Assembly (NCBI RefSeq): GCF_000385135.1
Contig: NZ_ARQM01000010.1
Span: 2,046,001 to 2,110,000 of the forward strand
Source of the DNA: Promicromonospora sukumoe 327MFSha3.1
GTDB lineage: Bacteria > Actinomycetota > Actinomycetes > Actinomycetales > Cellulomonadaceae
DNA length: 64,000 nucleotides
Direction: 5' to 3'
Shown here: positions 53,330 to 61,252 of the stretch, in pieces
How positions within the stretch are numbered: position 1 is the first letter of the stretch
Layout: every line of letters starts with the position of its first letter
Program-made: the position numbers and the translations under genes
Notes under the pieces: model-generated
Database searches by the model: none
Told to the model about the DNA's origin: nothing
The model's input: only the letters and a program-made list of their open reading frames with translations

Positions 53330-54337
53330 CTAGCGCGCCTGCTCCGCCAGCGCCGTCGCCAGGGCGGTGAGCGACCGCCCGGCGACGGCCGGGACGGTCA
53401 CGCCCTGCAGCACGTCCAGGTCCGCCGCCTCCGGGGCGCTGCCCGCGGCGCCGCACAGCGCGCCGACCAGGGCGGGCAGGCTGTCCTGGTGCCGGGTGAC
53501 CGACAGCGCCAGCGGCAGGGCCGCCGCGTGGTCGCCGTCGGTCAGGACGAGGAGCGCGACCGCGAGCGGCAGGGTCTCGGCGACCGTACCCGGGTGGCTG
53601 TAGGTGCGCGGCGCGAACCGGGCCACGAGCGCGGGGACCGCCCCGAAGGGCGTACGGGCGCCGTCGGCGATCGCGAGGGCATCGCGCACGCCGTCGGCGA
53701 GCCAGTCGTCGGCGGCGAGGTCCTCGTCGGCGGCGGCCAGGGCGTCCCGGACGGGCACGCCCTGGAGCAGGTGGCCCACCAGGCGCGCGAACGCCGCGGC
53801 CGCGTGGACCCCGATGCCGTCGTGCGTGATGGTCGCGTAGGTGCGCGCGAGCGCGGCCGCTGCGGCCGGGTCGGCCGTCGCGATCGCCACGGCCAGGGCG
53901 CCGGGCAGCGCCGTGTCGTCGTAGAACGCCGGGTTGTCGGCGCCGGTGTGGGGCGGGCGCAGGCCCGCCTCCGCGTTGAGCAGCGCGGACCGCTGCGCGG
54001 CGCTGGTCCAGGTGTCGGGGGTGTCGAGCAGGGCGCGCCACGTGTCGAACAGGGCGTCCTGGTCGCGGCCCGGGGCCCCCAGCAGCACGCGGGCGGCGAC
54101 GGCGAAGGTGTCGGCGTCGTCGGTCGCCACGAGCGCCGGCGCGTCGATGGCCGTCAGGACGAACGGCACCACCGGCCGGAGCACCCGGGACTCGTCGAGC
54201 TCCAGCGCACCCTTGCGGAGCATCTGCCGCACCCAGGGGTCGCGGACGGTCCGGTGCTCGCTGGCCGGCGCACCGAGGGCGTCGCCCAGGGCCAGCCCGC
54301 GCACGGCGCCCAGGGCGCGGTCGAGACGGTCGGTCAT
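53330..54337 (-). CDS. ADP-ribosylglycohydrolase-family protein, divergent copy
   Basis: A 335-residue, all-helical protein of the DraG/ARH family. The opening VRGLALGDALGAPASEHRTV matches the family, and Asp pairs occur in ATDDADTFAVAAR and AFYDDTALPGALAVAIA. The C-terminal metal motif, normally GxDxDT, reads RHQDSLPALVGALCGA, so one conserved Asp is missing. Activity may be altered or the substrate different. Its ATG overlaps the stop of the canonical copy (ATGA), so the two are produced together and may act as a pair. Confidence 0.82.
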   Translation of the reverse strand: MTDRLDRALGAVRGLALGDALGAPASEHRTVRDPWVRQMLRKGALELDESRVLRPVVPFVLTAIDAPALVATDDADTFAVAARVLLGAPGRDQDALFDTWRALLDTPDTWTSAAQRSALLNAEAGLRPPHTGADNPAFYDDTALPGALAVAIATADPAAAAALARTYATITHDGIGVHAAAAFARLVGHLLQGVPVRDALAAADEDLAADDWLADGVRDALAIADGARTPFGAVPALVARFAPRTYSHPGTVAETLPLAVALLVLTDGDHAAALPLALSVTRHQDSLPALVGALCGAAGSAPEAADLDVLQGVTVPAVAGRSLTALATALAEQAR

Positions 54338-55377
54338 GCTCGGGTCTCCTTGCCACGGTCCGCGTCGCCGCGGACATCGTCGGTGGTCACGCGGTCGGTG
54401 GTCACGCGGTCGGCAGCCGCCCGCTCGGCCAGGGCGTCGGCCAGGTCCACGAGGTCGGTGCCGGCCGTCGCCGCGATGCACTGGCCGGTCACGGACCGCA
54501 CCTGGGCGACGTGCGCCGGGTCGAGCGCGCTCGCGCCGTGCAGGGCGCCGGCCACCGCGCCGGCCATGGCCGCGATGGTGTCGGAGTCCCGGCCGATGTT
54601 CACGCCGGACTCGATGGCGCCGAGCGTGCCGTCGTTGGCCCGCAGCAGGCCGATGGTGAGCGCGACGGCCTCGGGGGCGACGTCGGCCCACATGTAGTGC
54701 CGCAGCGGGATGGTCGCGAAGAGGGCCTCCTCGGCCTGCTCCGGCGAGCCGGCGCGCGCGGCGACGTCGAGCGCGCGGCGGGCCAGGCGGGCCGCCCACG
54801 AGTCCTCGGGCATCGCCGCGAGCATGGCGGCCAGCACGGGGTCGACGTCGTCCGCGACCATGGCGACGGCGACGCCGGCGGCGATCGCCTGGGCGCACCA
54901 GATGCCGTCGCGCGAGTGGCTGACCTCGGCGTCGGCCCGGGCCATGCGGATCGCGAGCGCGGGGTCCCCGGCGGCGTAGACGCCGATCGGGGCGACGCGC
55001 ATGGCGGCGCCGTCGCTCCAGGTCTCGGCGTTGCGCTGCCCGCTGGCGGGCGGCGCCATGCCGGCGTGGAGGTTGGCGATCGCGATCATCTCGCTGAAGC
55101 CGGCCCGGTTGAACCCGGTCCGCTGCGCGCGCAGGGCCTCCAGCCAGGTGTCGGCCACCACGGCGGACGTGAGGTCCGCGCCCGCCCGCAGCACGCCGCG
55201 GGCGCACAGGACGGCGTACTCGGTGTCGTCCGTGCCGGCGGCGTCGGGGTCGACGAAGCCGCGTACCCGGCCCCACTTCTCGCGGATCGCGGGAAGGGTC
55301 ATGCCCTCGGTCGGGGCGCCCATGGCGTCACCGATCGCCAGGCCGAGCAGCGCTCCGCGCGCACGGTCGTTGTTCAT
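54334..55377 (-). CDS. ADP-ribosylglycohydrolase-family protein, canonical copy
   Basis: A 347-residue DraG/ARH-family protein. GALLGLAIGDAMGAPTEG opens the fold, GTDDTEYA (residues 48-55) and GRDSDTIAAMAGAVAG (about 270) supply the metal ligands; both motifs are intact. The family hydrolyses ADP-ribosyl-protein or other N-/O-ribosyl bonds with Mg or Mn. It is divergent from lacI and the sugar ABC operon across a gap full of LacI-like half-sites, so it is probably induced with that transporter. GGAGGAG stands right before the ATG at 55377; the longer frame to 55578 crosses the operators and is rejected. Confidence 0.88.
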   Translation of the reverse strand: MNNDRARGALLGLAIGDAMGAPTEGMTLPAIREKWGRVRGFVDPDAAGTDDTEYAVLCARGVLRAGADLTSAVVADTWLEALRAQRTGFNRAGFSEMIAIANLHAGMAPPASGQRNAETWSDGAAMRVAPIGVYAAGDPALAIRMARADAEVSHSRDGIWCAQAIAAGVAVAMVADDVDPVLAAMLAAMPEDSWAARLARRALDVAARAGSPEQAEEALFATIPLRHYMWADVAPEAVALTIGLLRANDGTLGAIESGVNIGRDSDTIAAMAGAVAGALHGASALDPAHVAQVRSVTGQCIAATAGTDLVDLADALAERAAADRVTTDRVTTDDVRGDADRGKETRA

Positions 55378-55448
55378 GCTCCTCCGGTCCTCAGCCTCTC
55401 GTCCGCCCGGCGACGTCTTCCGTGAACGTCGCCTCGAAACGTAACGTT

Positions 55449-55564
55449 TTGCATGCAACAGCCAGGCGAGCATGCGTGTCGCCGAGGTGTTTGCGCACCT
55501 TTTTGCGCTTGTGTCTTGCATCACAGGGTGACTTTGCAGGATGCTACTCCAAAACCTTTTGCGC
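55449..55564. promoter_or_regulatory. LacI-type operator cluster
   Basis: A perfect palindrome TTGCATGCAA lies at 55449-55458. TTGCGC half-sites follow at 55491-55496, 55503-55508 and 55559-55564, and TTGCA at 55516 and 55534. AACGTT (55444-55449) adjoins the palindrome. The cluster fills the divergent gap between the glycohydrolase pair and lacI and is unusually A+T-rich for the window. LacI-family operators are dyads of this kind (TTGC/GCAA ends). Confidence 0.6.
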
Positions 55565-55601
55565 ACGCCGAGGCGCACGACGGGTCGACGAGGAGCGGGT
55601 G

Positions 55602-56588
55602 ATGGTCGGAATACGCGAGGTGGCCGAGGTCGCGGGCGTGAGCATGTCGACGGTCTCGCAGGTCGTCTCGGGCAACCGGCCCGTCTCGGCGGCCACCCGG
55701 GCCCGGGTGGAGGCCGCGATCACCCACCTCGGGTACCGCGCGCACCCCGGCGCGTCCCAGCTCCGTGGCGGCCGCACCGGCACGATCGCCCTGATCGTGC
55801 CGACCCTGGAGAACCCGTTCTACCCGCTGGTCGCCGCCGGCATGCAGGACGTGCTCGTGCCCCGCGACATCCTGCTGACCGTCACGGACGCCAGCGGCAT
55901 GGACCGCTCGACCAACGCCATCCACCGCCTCCTGTCGCGGCGCGTCGACGCGATGGTGGCCGCGCCGTTCGGCATCCCGGCGGCCGGCCTCGCCGAGCTG
56001 CACGACGCCGGCATCCCCTTCGTCACCCTCGGCGAGGAGCCGCCGGGCGGCGGCGACTACGTGCACAGCGACGACGTCCGCGGCGCCCGGGACGTCACCG
56101 AGCACCTGATCGCCCGCGGCCGCCGGCGCATCGCCTTCCTGGGCGGCGAGGAGTCGGTGATCCCGACCCAGCAGCGCCTGGCGGGCTACCGCGCCGCCCT
56201 GCAGGCGGCCGGCCTGCCCTTCCGGGACGACGACGTGGTGTGCACGGAGTTCACGCGGCAGGGCGGCCGAGACGGCGCCGCGCTGCTGCTGGACCGCGAC
56301 GAGAAGCCCGACGCGATCGTCGCGGCCAACGACCTGATCGCCATCGGCGTGCTCGACGTGACCAGGGCCCGCGGCCTGCGCGTGCCGGAGGACGTCGCGC
56401 TGACCGGCTACGACGACATCGACGCGGCGTCCCTGGTCAGCCCGCCGCTGACCACCATCGAGAACCCGGCCCGCGAGATCGGGCGCGCGTGCGCGCGCCT
56501 GCTGCTCGAGCGGCTCGACGGCGACGTCACCGAGGTGACCCGCGCCGTCGCCCTGTCCAACCGGCTGGTCGTGCGCGACTCGACCTGA
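55602..56588 (+). CDS. LacI-family transcriptional regulator
   Basis: A 328-residue repressor. The N-terminal helix-turn-helix IREVAEVAGVSMSTVSQVVS with the hinge helix RPVSAATRARVEAAITHLGY is canonical. The periplasmic-binding-protein-like effector domain has TGTIALIVPTLENPFYPLVA, GRRRIAFLGGEE and DAIVAANDLIAIGVLDV. The effector is probably the solute imported by the ABC system 73 bp downstream, or a breakdown product. GAGGAG precedes the ATG at 55602. Targets: the divergent glycohydrolase genes and its own operon. Confidence 0.93.
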   Translation: MVGIREVAEVAGVSMSTVSQVVSGNRPVSAATRARVEAAITHLGYRAHPGASQLRGGRTGTIALIVPTLENPFYPLVAAGMQDVLVPRDILLTVTDASGMDRSTNAIHRLLSRRVDAMVAAPFGIPAAGLAELHDAGIPFVTLGEEPPGGGDYVHSDDVRGARDVTEHLIARGRRRIAFLGGEESVIPTQQRLAGYRAALQAAGLPFRDDDVVCTEFTRQGGRDGAALLLDRDEKPDAIVAANDLIAIGVLDVTRARGLRVPEDVALTGYDDIDAASLVSPPLTTIENPAREIGRACARLLLERLDGDVTEVTRAVALSNRLVVRDST

Positions 56589-56661
56589 CCCGCTCCCCCG
56601 GCTCGTTCCACCTGTTCTATCCGCCTGGCACCATCCACCCTCGCGAGAGAGACACGAAACT

Positions 56662-58005
56662 TTGAGAATCACCAAGCGCGCACTGGCTCCGATCGGCTTC
56701 GCCGCCGCGGTCTCGGTCGCCCTGGCCGGCTGCGTGAGCGGCGGCGGCAGCGGCGGCGACGCGGTCACCTACTGGGGGGCGTTCTACGCGCCGAGCACCG
56801 AGGAGGCCTTCCAGGAGATCTTCGTCGACGGGTTCAACGCCGACGGCGACGCGCAGGTCGACATGGAGGTCAAGGAGCTGACCACGATCGGGCAGCTCAC
56901 CGACACGGCGGTCTCGGCCGGGCAGGCACCCGACATCGTGTACTCGGACGGCCCGTCGTCGGCCTCCGACTTCGCCCGCGCGGACCGCACCATCCCGCTC
57001 GACGAGTACGCGAAGGAGTACGGCTGGCAGGACACGTTCCTGCCCTGGGCCTACGAGCTCAGCGCCGTCGACGGCAAGGTCTCCTCCGTGCCGGCCAGCT
57101 ACGGGTCGATGGTCCTGTACTACAACTCGGCGGTGTTCGAGGAGAAGGGCTGGACCCCGCCGACCACGCTCGCGGAGTTCGAGCAGGTCGCCAAGGAGGC
57201 CGACGAGGCGGGCATGGTGCCGCTCGGCGGCGGGAACGCCGGCTACCAGGGCATGAGCGAGTGGCTCGTCACGGCGGTCTTCAACGCCGCCGTCGGGCCC
57301 GAGAAGATCCACGACGTCCTGACCGGCGAGGCGTCCTTCACCGACCCGGAGTTCGTCTCGGCGATCGAGCTGATCCAGGACTGGATCGACAAGGGCTGGC
57401 TGGCCGGCGGCGCGGAGTCGTACTTCACCACGGACGACACCGCGAACGTCACCGGCCTGGCCAACGGCACCACCGCCATGTACCTCAGCGGCACGTGGTC
57501 GTTCAACTCCCTCTCGGAGGTGTTCGAGGACCCATCGCAGTGGGCCTGGGCGCCGCTGCCGTCACTGAGCGACTCCGTCGAGCCGGGCGTGTTCCCCCTC
57601 GCGATCGGCACCGCGCTGTCCGTCAGCGCCTACTCCGCCGACCCCGACGCGGCCGCCGGGTTCATCGACTACGTGGCCGGCGACGTCGACCGGGCGCTGG
57701 AGTACACGGCGCGCACGGGCGAGAACCCGCCGCCGCTGGCGGTCAGCGCCGACCAGTTCCCCGACGAGGTCGACGACCGCACCGTGGACCTCTACAGCCA
57801 GATCCCCGAGTCGACCAACGTCGGCTACGCGACCTGGACCTTCTTCCCGCCGAAGACCGACTCCTACCTCATCACCGAGTTCGACAAGGTGGTGACCGGC
57901 GACAGCACCGCGGAGCAGTACCTCGCCGGGATGCAGGACGTCTTCGACGAGGAGTTCGACGCCGGTACGACCCTGACTCCTTTCACCCCCCAGAGCCAGG
58001 GCTGA
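56662..58005 (+). CDS. ABC transporter substrate-binding lipoprotein (CUT1 type)
   Basis: A 447-residue extracellular solute-binding protein. The signal peptide ends in the lipobox LAGC (Cys24), followed by a Gly/Ser linker. The mature domain looks like cluster-B sugar-binding proteins (VTYWGAFYAPSTEEAFQEIF, SSVPASYGSMVLYYNSAVFE, GTTAMYLSGTWSFNSL). The start is TTG, confirmed by the lysine-rich n-region (RITKRALAP). It is followed after 3 bp by the first permease. The bound solute is not evident; the linked glycohydrolases hint at a ribosyl or nucleoside compound, which is inference. Confidence 0.93.
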   Translation: MRITKRALAPIGFAAAVSVALAGCVSGGGSGGDAVTYWGAFYAPSTEEAFQEIFVDGFNADGDAQVDMEVKELTTIGQLTDTAVSAGQAPDIVYSDGPSSASDFARADRTIPLDEYAKEYGWQDTFLPWAYELSAVDGKVSSVPASYGSMVLYYNSAVFEEKGWTPPTTLAEFEQVAKEADEAGMVPLGGGNAGYQGMSEWLVTAVFNAAVGPEKIHDVLTGEASFTDPEFVSAIELIQDWIDKGWLAGGAESYFTTDDTANVTGLANGTTAMYLSGTWSFNSLSEVFEDPSQWAWAPLPSLSDSVEPGVFPLAIGTALSVSAYSADPDAAAGFIDYVAGDVDRALEYTARTGENPPPLAVSADQFPDEVDDRTVDLYSQIPESTNVGYATWTFFPPKTDSYLITEFDKVVTGDSTAEQYLAGMQDVFDEEFDAGTTLTPFTPQSQG

Positions 58006-58008
58006 CCG

Positions 58009-58977
58009 GTGACCACAGAGACAGCGACCACCGGGGCCTCGCTGGCGGCGGCCCCGGTGCGTCGCGAACCGCGGCCGGCCCTCCGGGGCCGGCCGCTGGG
58101 GGCCAGGCGACAACGCCGGCTCCTGGCGTGGCTGTTCGTGGCTCCGCTGCTCGTGGTCAACCTGCTCGTCATCACCGGGCCCGGCCTGGCCTCGGTGTTC
58201 TACTCGTTCACCGACTGGGACGGGCTGAGCACGCCCCGCTTCGTAGGGCTGGCGAACTACGCCGAGATGCTCCGCTCCGGCGCGGTCGGCAGCGCGCTGC
58301 TGCACAACGTCCTGTGGACCCTGTTCTTCCTCGTCGTGCCCATGGGGATGGGCCTGGTGGGCGCGTTCCTGTTGTCCCGGCTGCGCCGGTTCCAGGCGGT
58401 CTTCCGAGTCCTCTACTTCATCCCATACGTATTGGCGACGGTCGTCTCCGCCACCGTCTGGCGGCAGATCCTCGATCCCGACGGCGGGATCGGCGCCGCC
58501 CTGGCGACCCTGGGCCTCCCGTTCCTCGAGGACGTGAACTTCCTCGGCAACCCGTCGCTCGCCCTGGGCTCGGTCGCCTTCGTGAACACCTGGCAGTGGT
58601 GGGGCTTCCTGCTGGTGATCTTCCTGGCCTCGATGCAGTCGGTGGACCCCGCCCTGTACGAGGCCGTACGGCTCGACGGCGCCGGGCCGGTGCGCGAGTT
58701 CTGGCACATCACGCTGCCGATGATCCGCCCGACGCTGGTCTTCCTGGGCCTGATGACGATCATCTGGTCGTTCCTCGTCTTCGACTACGTCTACGTGCTG
58801 ACGCAGGGCGGGCCGGCCGGGTCCACCGACGTGCTCAGCACGGTGCTGTACCGCGAGGCCTTCCAGAACCAGCGCCACGGCTACGCCTCCGCCGTCGCCA
58901 TGCTGCTCTCGGCGATCAGCGCCGCGACCGTGCTCGGCTACCTCGCGCTGCGCCGACGACTGCGATGGGACATCTGA
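58009..58977 (+). CDS. Sugar ABC transporter permease (MalF-like)
   Basis: A 322-residue permease with six predicted helices after a basic cytoplasmic N-terminus of about 40 residues. LPFLEDVNFLGNPSLALGSV resembles the MalF-type periplasmic loop, and the EAA motif reads YEAVRLDGAGPVREFWHITL, the site that docks with the ATPase. Starts with GTG 3 bp after the binding-protein gene and overlaps the next permease by one base. No ATPase gene is present in the operon, as is usual in actinobacteria, where a shared MsiK-type ATPase serves. Confidence 0.93.
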   Translation: MTTETATTGASLAAAPVRREPRPALRGRPLGARRQRRLLAWLFVAPLLVVNLLVITGPGLASVFYSFTDWDGLSTPRFVGLANYAEMLRSGAVGSALLHNVLWTLFFLVVPMGMGLVGAFLLSRLRRFQAVFRVLYFIPYVLATVVSATVWRQILDPDGGIGAALATLGLPFLEDVNFLGNPSLALGSVAFVNTWQWWGFLLVIFLASMQSVDPALYEAVRLDGAGPVREFWHITLPMIRPTLVFLGLMTIIWSFLVFDYVYVLTQGGPAGSTDVLSTVLYREAFQNQRHGYASAVAMLLSAISAATVLGYLALRRRLRWDI

Positions 58978-59807
58978 TGGGCACCACCGCCCGCCGCGCC
59001 CAGCCCGTGAGCTGGATCGTCCTGGGGCTGCTCGCCCTGTACGCGCTCGGCCCGCTGCTGGTGTTCGCGTTCAACTCGCTCAAGTCCGCCCGCGAGATCG
59101 ACAGCAACCCGCTGGGGCTCCCGCAGTCGTGGAGCTGGGGCAACTTCGCCGTGGCCTGGGAGCAGGCCCACATGGGCGGGGCGCTCCTGAACAGCCTGGT
59201 CATCGCGGTGGCCACCGCGGCGGGCGTCGCACTGATCGCCACCATGGCCGCCTACGCCATGACCCGCCTGGACCTGCCCGGCGGCGGCGCGTGGATCCTG
59301 TGGCTGCTGGTGTCCTCGTCGCTGCCGATCCAGCTGTTCCTGGTCCCGCTGGTGAGCTGGTGGTCGACGCTGGGGCTCTACAACCAGCCCATCGGCCTGA
59401 TCATCATCTACTGGGCCGTGTACAGCCCGTTCGCCACCCTGCTCGTACGGGCGTTCCTGATCGGCATGCCCAAGGAGTACGAGGAGGCCGCCCGGCTGGA
59501 CGGCGCCGGCGAGCTCGGCGTGTTCGCCCGCATCGTGCTCCCGATGATCCGGCCCGCGGTCCTGACGGCGGCCCTCGTGTCCGGGCTGCAGGCCTACAAC
59601 GAGTTCATGCTCGCCGTCACGTTCATCCAGGACCGCGACTTCCAGCCCGTCGCGCTCTCGCTCTACTCGTTCCAGCAGGGATTCACGACCGACTGGTCCC
59701 TGGTCAGCGCGGCCGGGCTGCTCATGGCCCTGCCCGTCGTCGTGCTCTTCCTGACCATGCAACGCACCTTCATCGACGGCTACGTCTCCCGCGGCATCGC
59801 CGTATGA
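58977..59807 (+). CDS. Sugar ABC transporter permease (MalG-like)
   Basis: A 276-residue partner permease with six helices. LVFAFNSLKSAREIDSNPLG opens the periplasmic loop and YEEAARLDGAGELGVFARIV is the EAA motif. It ends TMQRTFIDGYVSRGIAV, the MalG-type tail. The ATG at 58977 overlaps the previous stop (TGATG); an in-frame ATG 12 bases earlier would add four residues. Confidence 0.92.
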   Translation: MGTTARRAQPVSWIVLGLLALYALGPLLVFAFNSLKSAREIDSNPLGLPQSWSWGNFAVAWEQAHMGGALLNSLVIAVATAAGVALIATMAAYAMTRLDLPGGGAWILWLLVSSSLPIQLFLVPLVSWWSTLGLYNQPIGLIIIYWAVYSPFATLLVRAFLIGMPKEYEEAARLDGAGELGVFARIVLPMIRPAVLTAALVSGLQAYNEFMLAVTFIQDRDFQPVALSLYSFQQGFTTDWSLVSAAGLLMALPVVVLFLTMQRTFIDGYVSRGIAV

Positions 59808-59854
59808 GCCGACCGTCATCGCCCCGGGATCCCCGACCAGACCAAGGAGTGTCC

Positions 59855-60196
59855 ATGCCTTCCGCGAAGGAAATCCTGCACTCCACCGCGGCCGACCAGA
59901 TAGACCTCGGCCTGGTGGACCTCGTCACCGTCGAGAACTACAACCGTCTGGTCGGAGCGATGCTCGTGGCCAGCGACAACCACCGCCTCATGATGGAGGA
60001 CCTGGGCGACGACGAGATACACGCGTGGTCCTGGACCCCGTGGGTCGACGGCAGGTTCGGCAAGACCAGCGTCACCCGGGACGAGCTTGTCGCCCGGCTC
60101 GCGGTCGAGCGCTGGCTCACGGACGCCCCGCCCATCCAGCGCGAACCCGAGTGGGACATCTCCACCGTGCTGTCGGCCGACGAGGACTGGCGCTGA
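59855..60196 (+). CDS. Unrecognised 113-residue protein at the end of the ABC operon
   Basis: A small acidic protein with AAGGAG five bases before its ATG, 47 bp after the last permease gene, so it is a real member of the operon. I do not recognise a domain. It has no signal peptide or membrane helix. The first half looks helical (SAKEILHSTAADQIDLGLVD, YNRLVGAMLVASDNHRLMME). The second is rich in Trp (HAWSWTPWVDGRF, VERWLTD, EPEWDIST) and ends with EDWR. A cytoplasmic accessory for the transporter or the glycohydrolases is possible. Confidence 0.7.
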   Translation: MPSAKEILHSTAADQIDLGLVDLVTVENYNRLVGAMLVASDNHRLMMEDLGDDEIHAWSWTPWVDGRFGKTSVTRDELVARLAVERWLTDAPPIQREPEWDISTVLSADEDWR

Positions 60197-60214
60197 GGCA
60201 GTACGCCGTCCCGT

Positions 60215-61162
60215 AGTGGCGGCAGCTGGGGCGACGTGGCGCCCCGGCTTGCCCTCACACCGGTGTGAACGTCGCTCCCCGCCGGCGTGCTCCCCCAGAT
60301 GAGCCAGGCGCTGGGCGTGTCCCAGCCCGTCGCCGGGCAGACCGTCACCATCTACGCGGTCGCGACGATGCTCACGGCGATCCCGGTGTCGATCGCCACG
60401 ACCGGCTGGCCGCGGCGCCGCCTGCTCGTGCTCGCGCTGGCCGGGTTCCTCGTCGCCAACCTCGTCACGGCCGTCTCGCGCGACTACGCCCTCACGATGG
60501 CCGCCCGCTTCATCGCCGGCGCGGCGTCCGGCGTGACCTGGAGCCTCCTCGGGGGCTACGCGCAGCGCATCACGCCCGACGCCCTGAAGGGGCGCGCGAT
60601 GGCGTTCGCCTTCGCCGGCACGCCCGTCGCCCTGCTGGTGACGGGCCTCTACGTGCTCGCGCACACGATCCTCTACACCTACATCGCCCCGGTGCTCGCC
60701 GGGGTCGGCCTCGAGGACCAGGTCCAGTGGATCCTCCTCGACTTCGGCATCGCGTCGATCGTGAGCATCTGGCTCACGGGCGTCTTCGTCGACCGCTACC
60801 ACCGCCGGCTCGTCATCCTCAGCACCACGTTCTTCGCGGCGGCCGCCGTCACCCTGACGCTCTGGTCGGCGAACCCCGTCGTCGACTACGTCGCCGTCGG
60901 CGTGTGGGGCCTCGCCTTCGGCGGGGCGGCCACCCTGTTCCAGGGGGCGCTCATGGCGGCCTCCCGGGAGCACGCCGACGCCGCCCAGCCCCTGCAGGTG
61001 ACGATGTGGAACGGCGGGATCGGGCTCGGCGGGCTGATCGGCGGGGTACTCCTCGCGGGCCTGGGGTCCGGGTCGCTCATGATCGCCGTCGCTCTGCTCG
61101 TGCTCGTCACGGTTGTGGTCGTGGTGCTCGCCCGCGGCCATGCGTTCCCCGGGCGGCGCTGA
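60215..61162 (+). pseudogene. Decayed MFS (DHA1-type) transporter
   Basis: From 60287 an open frame of 291 codons matches a DHA1-type MFS protein starting at what is normally about residue 35 (PAGVLPQMSQALGVS). Upstream, fragments that look like the missing first helix lie in different frames (LALT before a stop, then GVNVA), so the 5' end has frameshifts. Inside, GTPVALLVTGLYVLAHTILY joins the end of helix 5 to helix 7; about 70 residues usual in this family between TPVAL and LAHTILYTYIAP are missing. The rest, to GHAFPGRR, is normal. No ribosome-binding site precedes the GTG at 60287. I call it a pseudogene. Confidence 0.65.
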
Positions 61163-61172
61163 AACAGATTTA

Positions 61173-61191
61173 TAACCACTGTTGTTACACT
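61173..61191 (+). promoter_or_regulatory. Dyad and -10 upstream of the PNPOx/FNR gene
   Basis: TAACCA-CTG-TTGTTA (61173-61187) is a dyad with one mismatch, and TACACT (61186-61191) fits a -10. The segment is A+T-rich. It lies after the MFS remnant and may be bound by the MerR-type regulator encoded at the end of this operon; its length fits MerR dyads only loosely. Confidence 0.45.
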
Positions 61192-61252
61192 AGCCGGTTA
61201 GAAGACACTGTCGCGCACCATCGATCAGCGGGGATGCCCCCGGGGACGGCTC

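Noticed and set aside
54337-55276. N-terminal extension of the second glycohydrolase
   Set aside because: It is an off-frame reading of the first glycohydrolase; the overlapping ATGA start at 54337 fits coupling.
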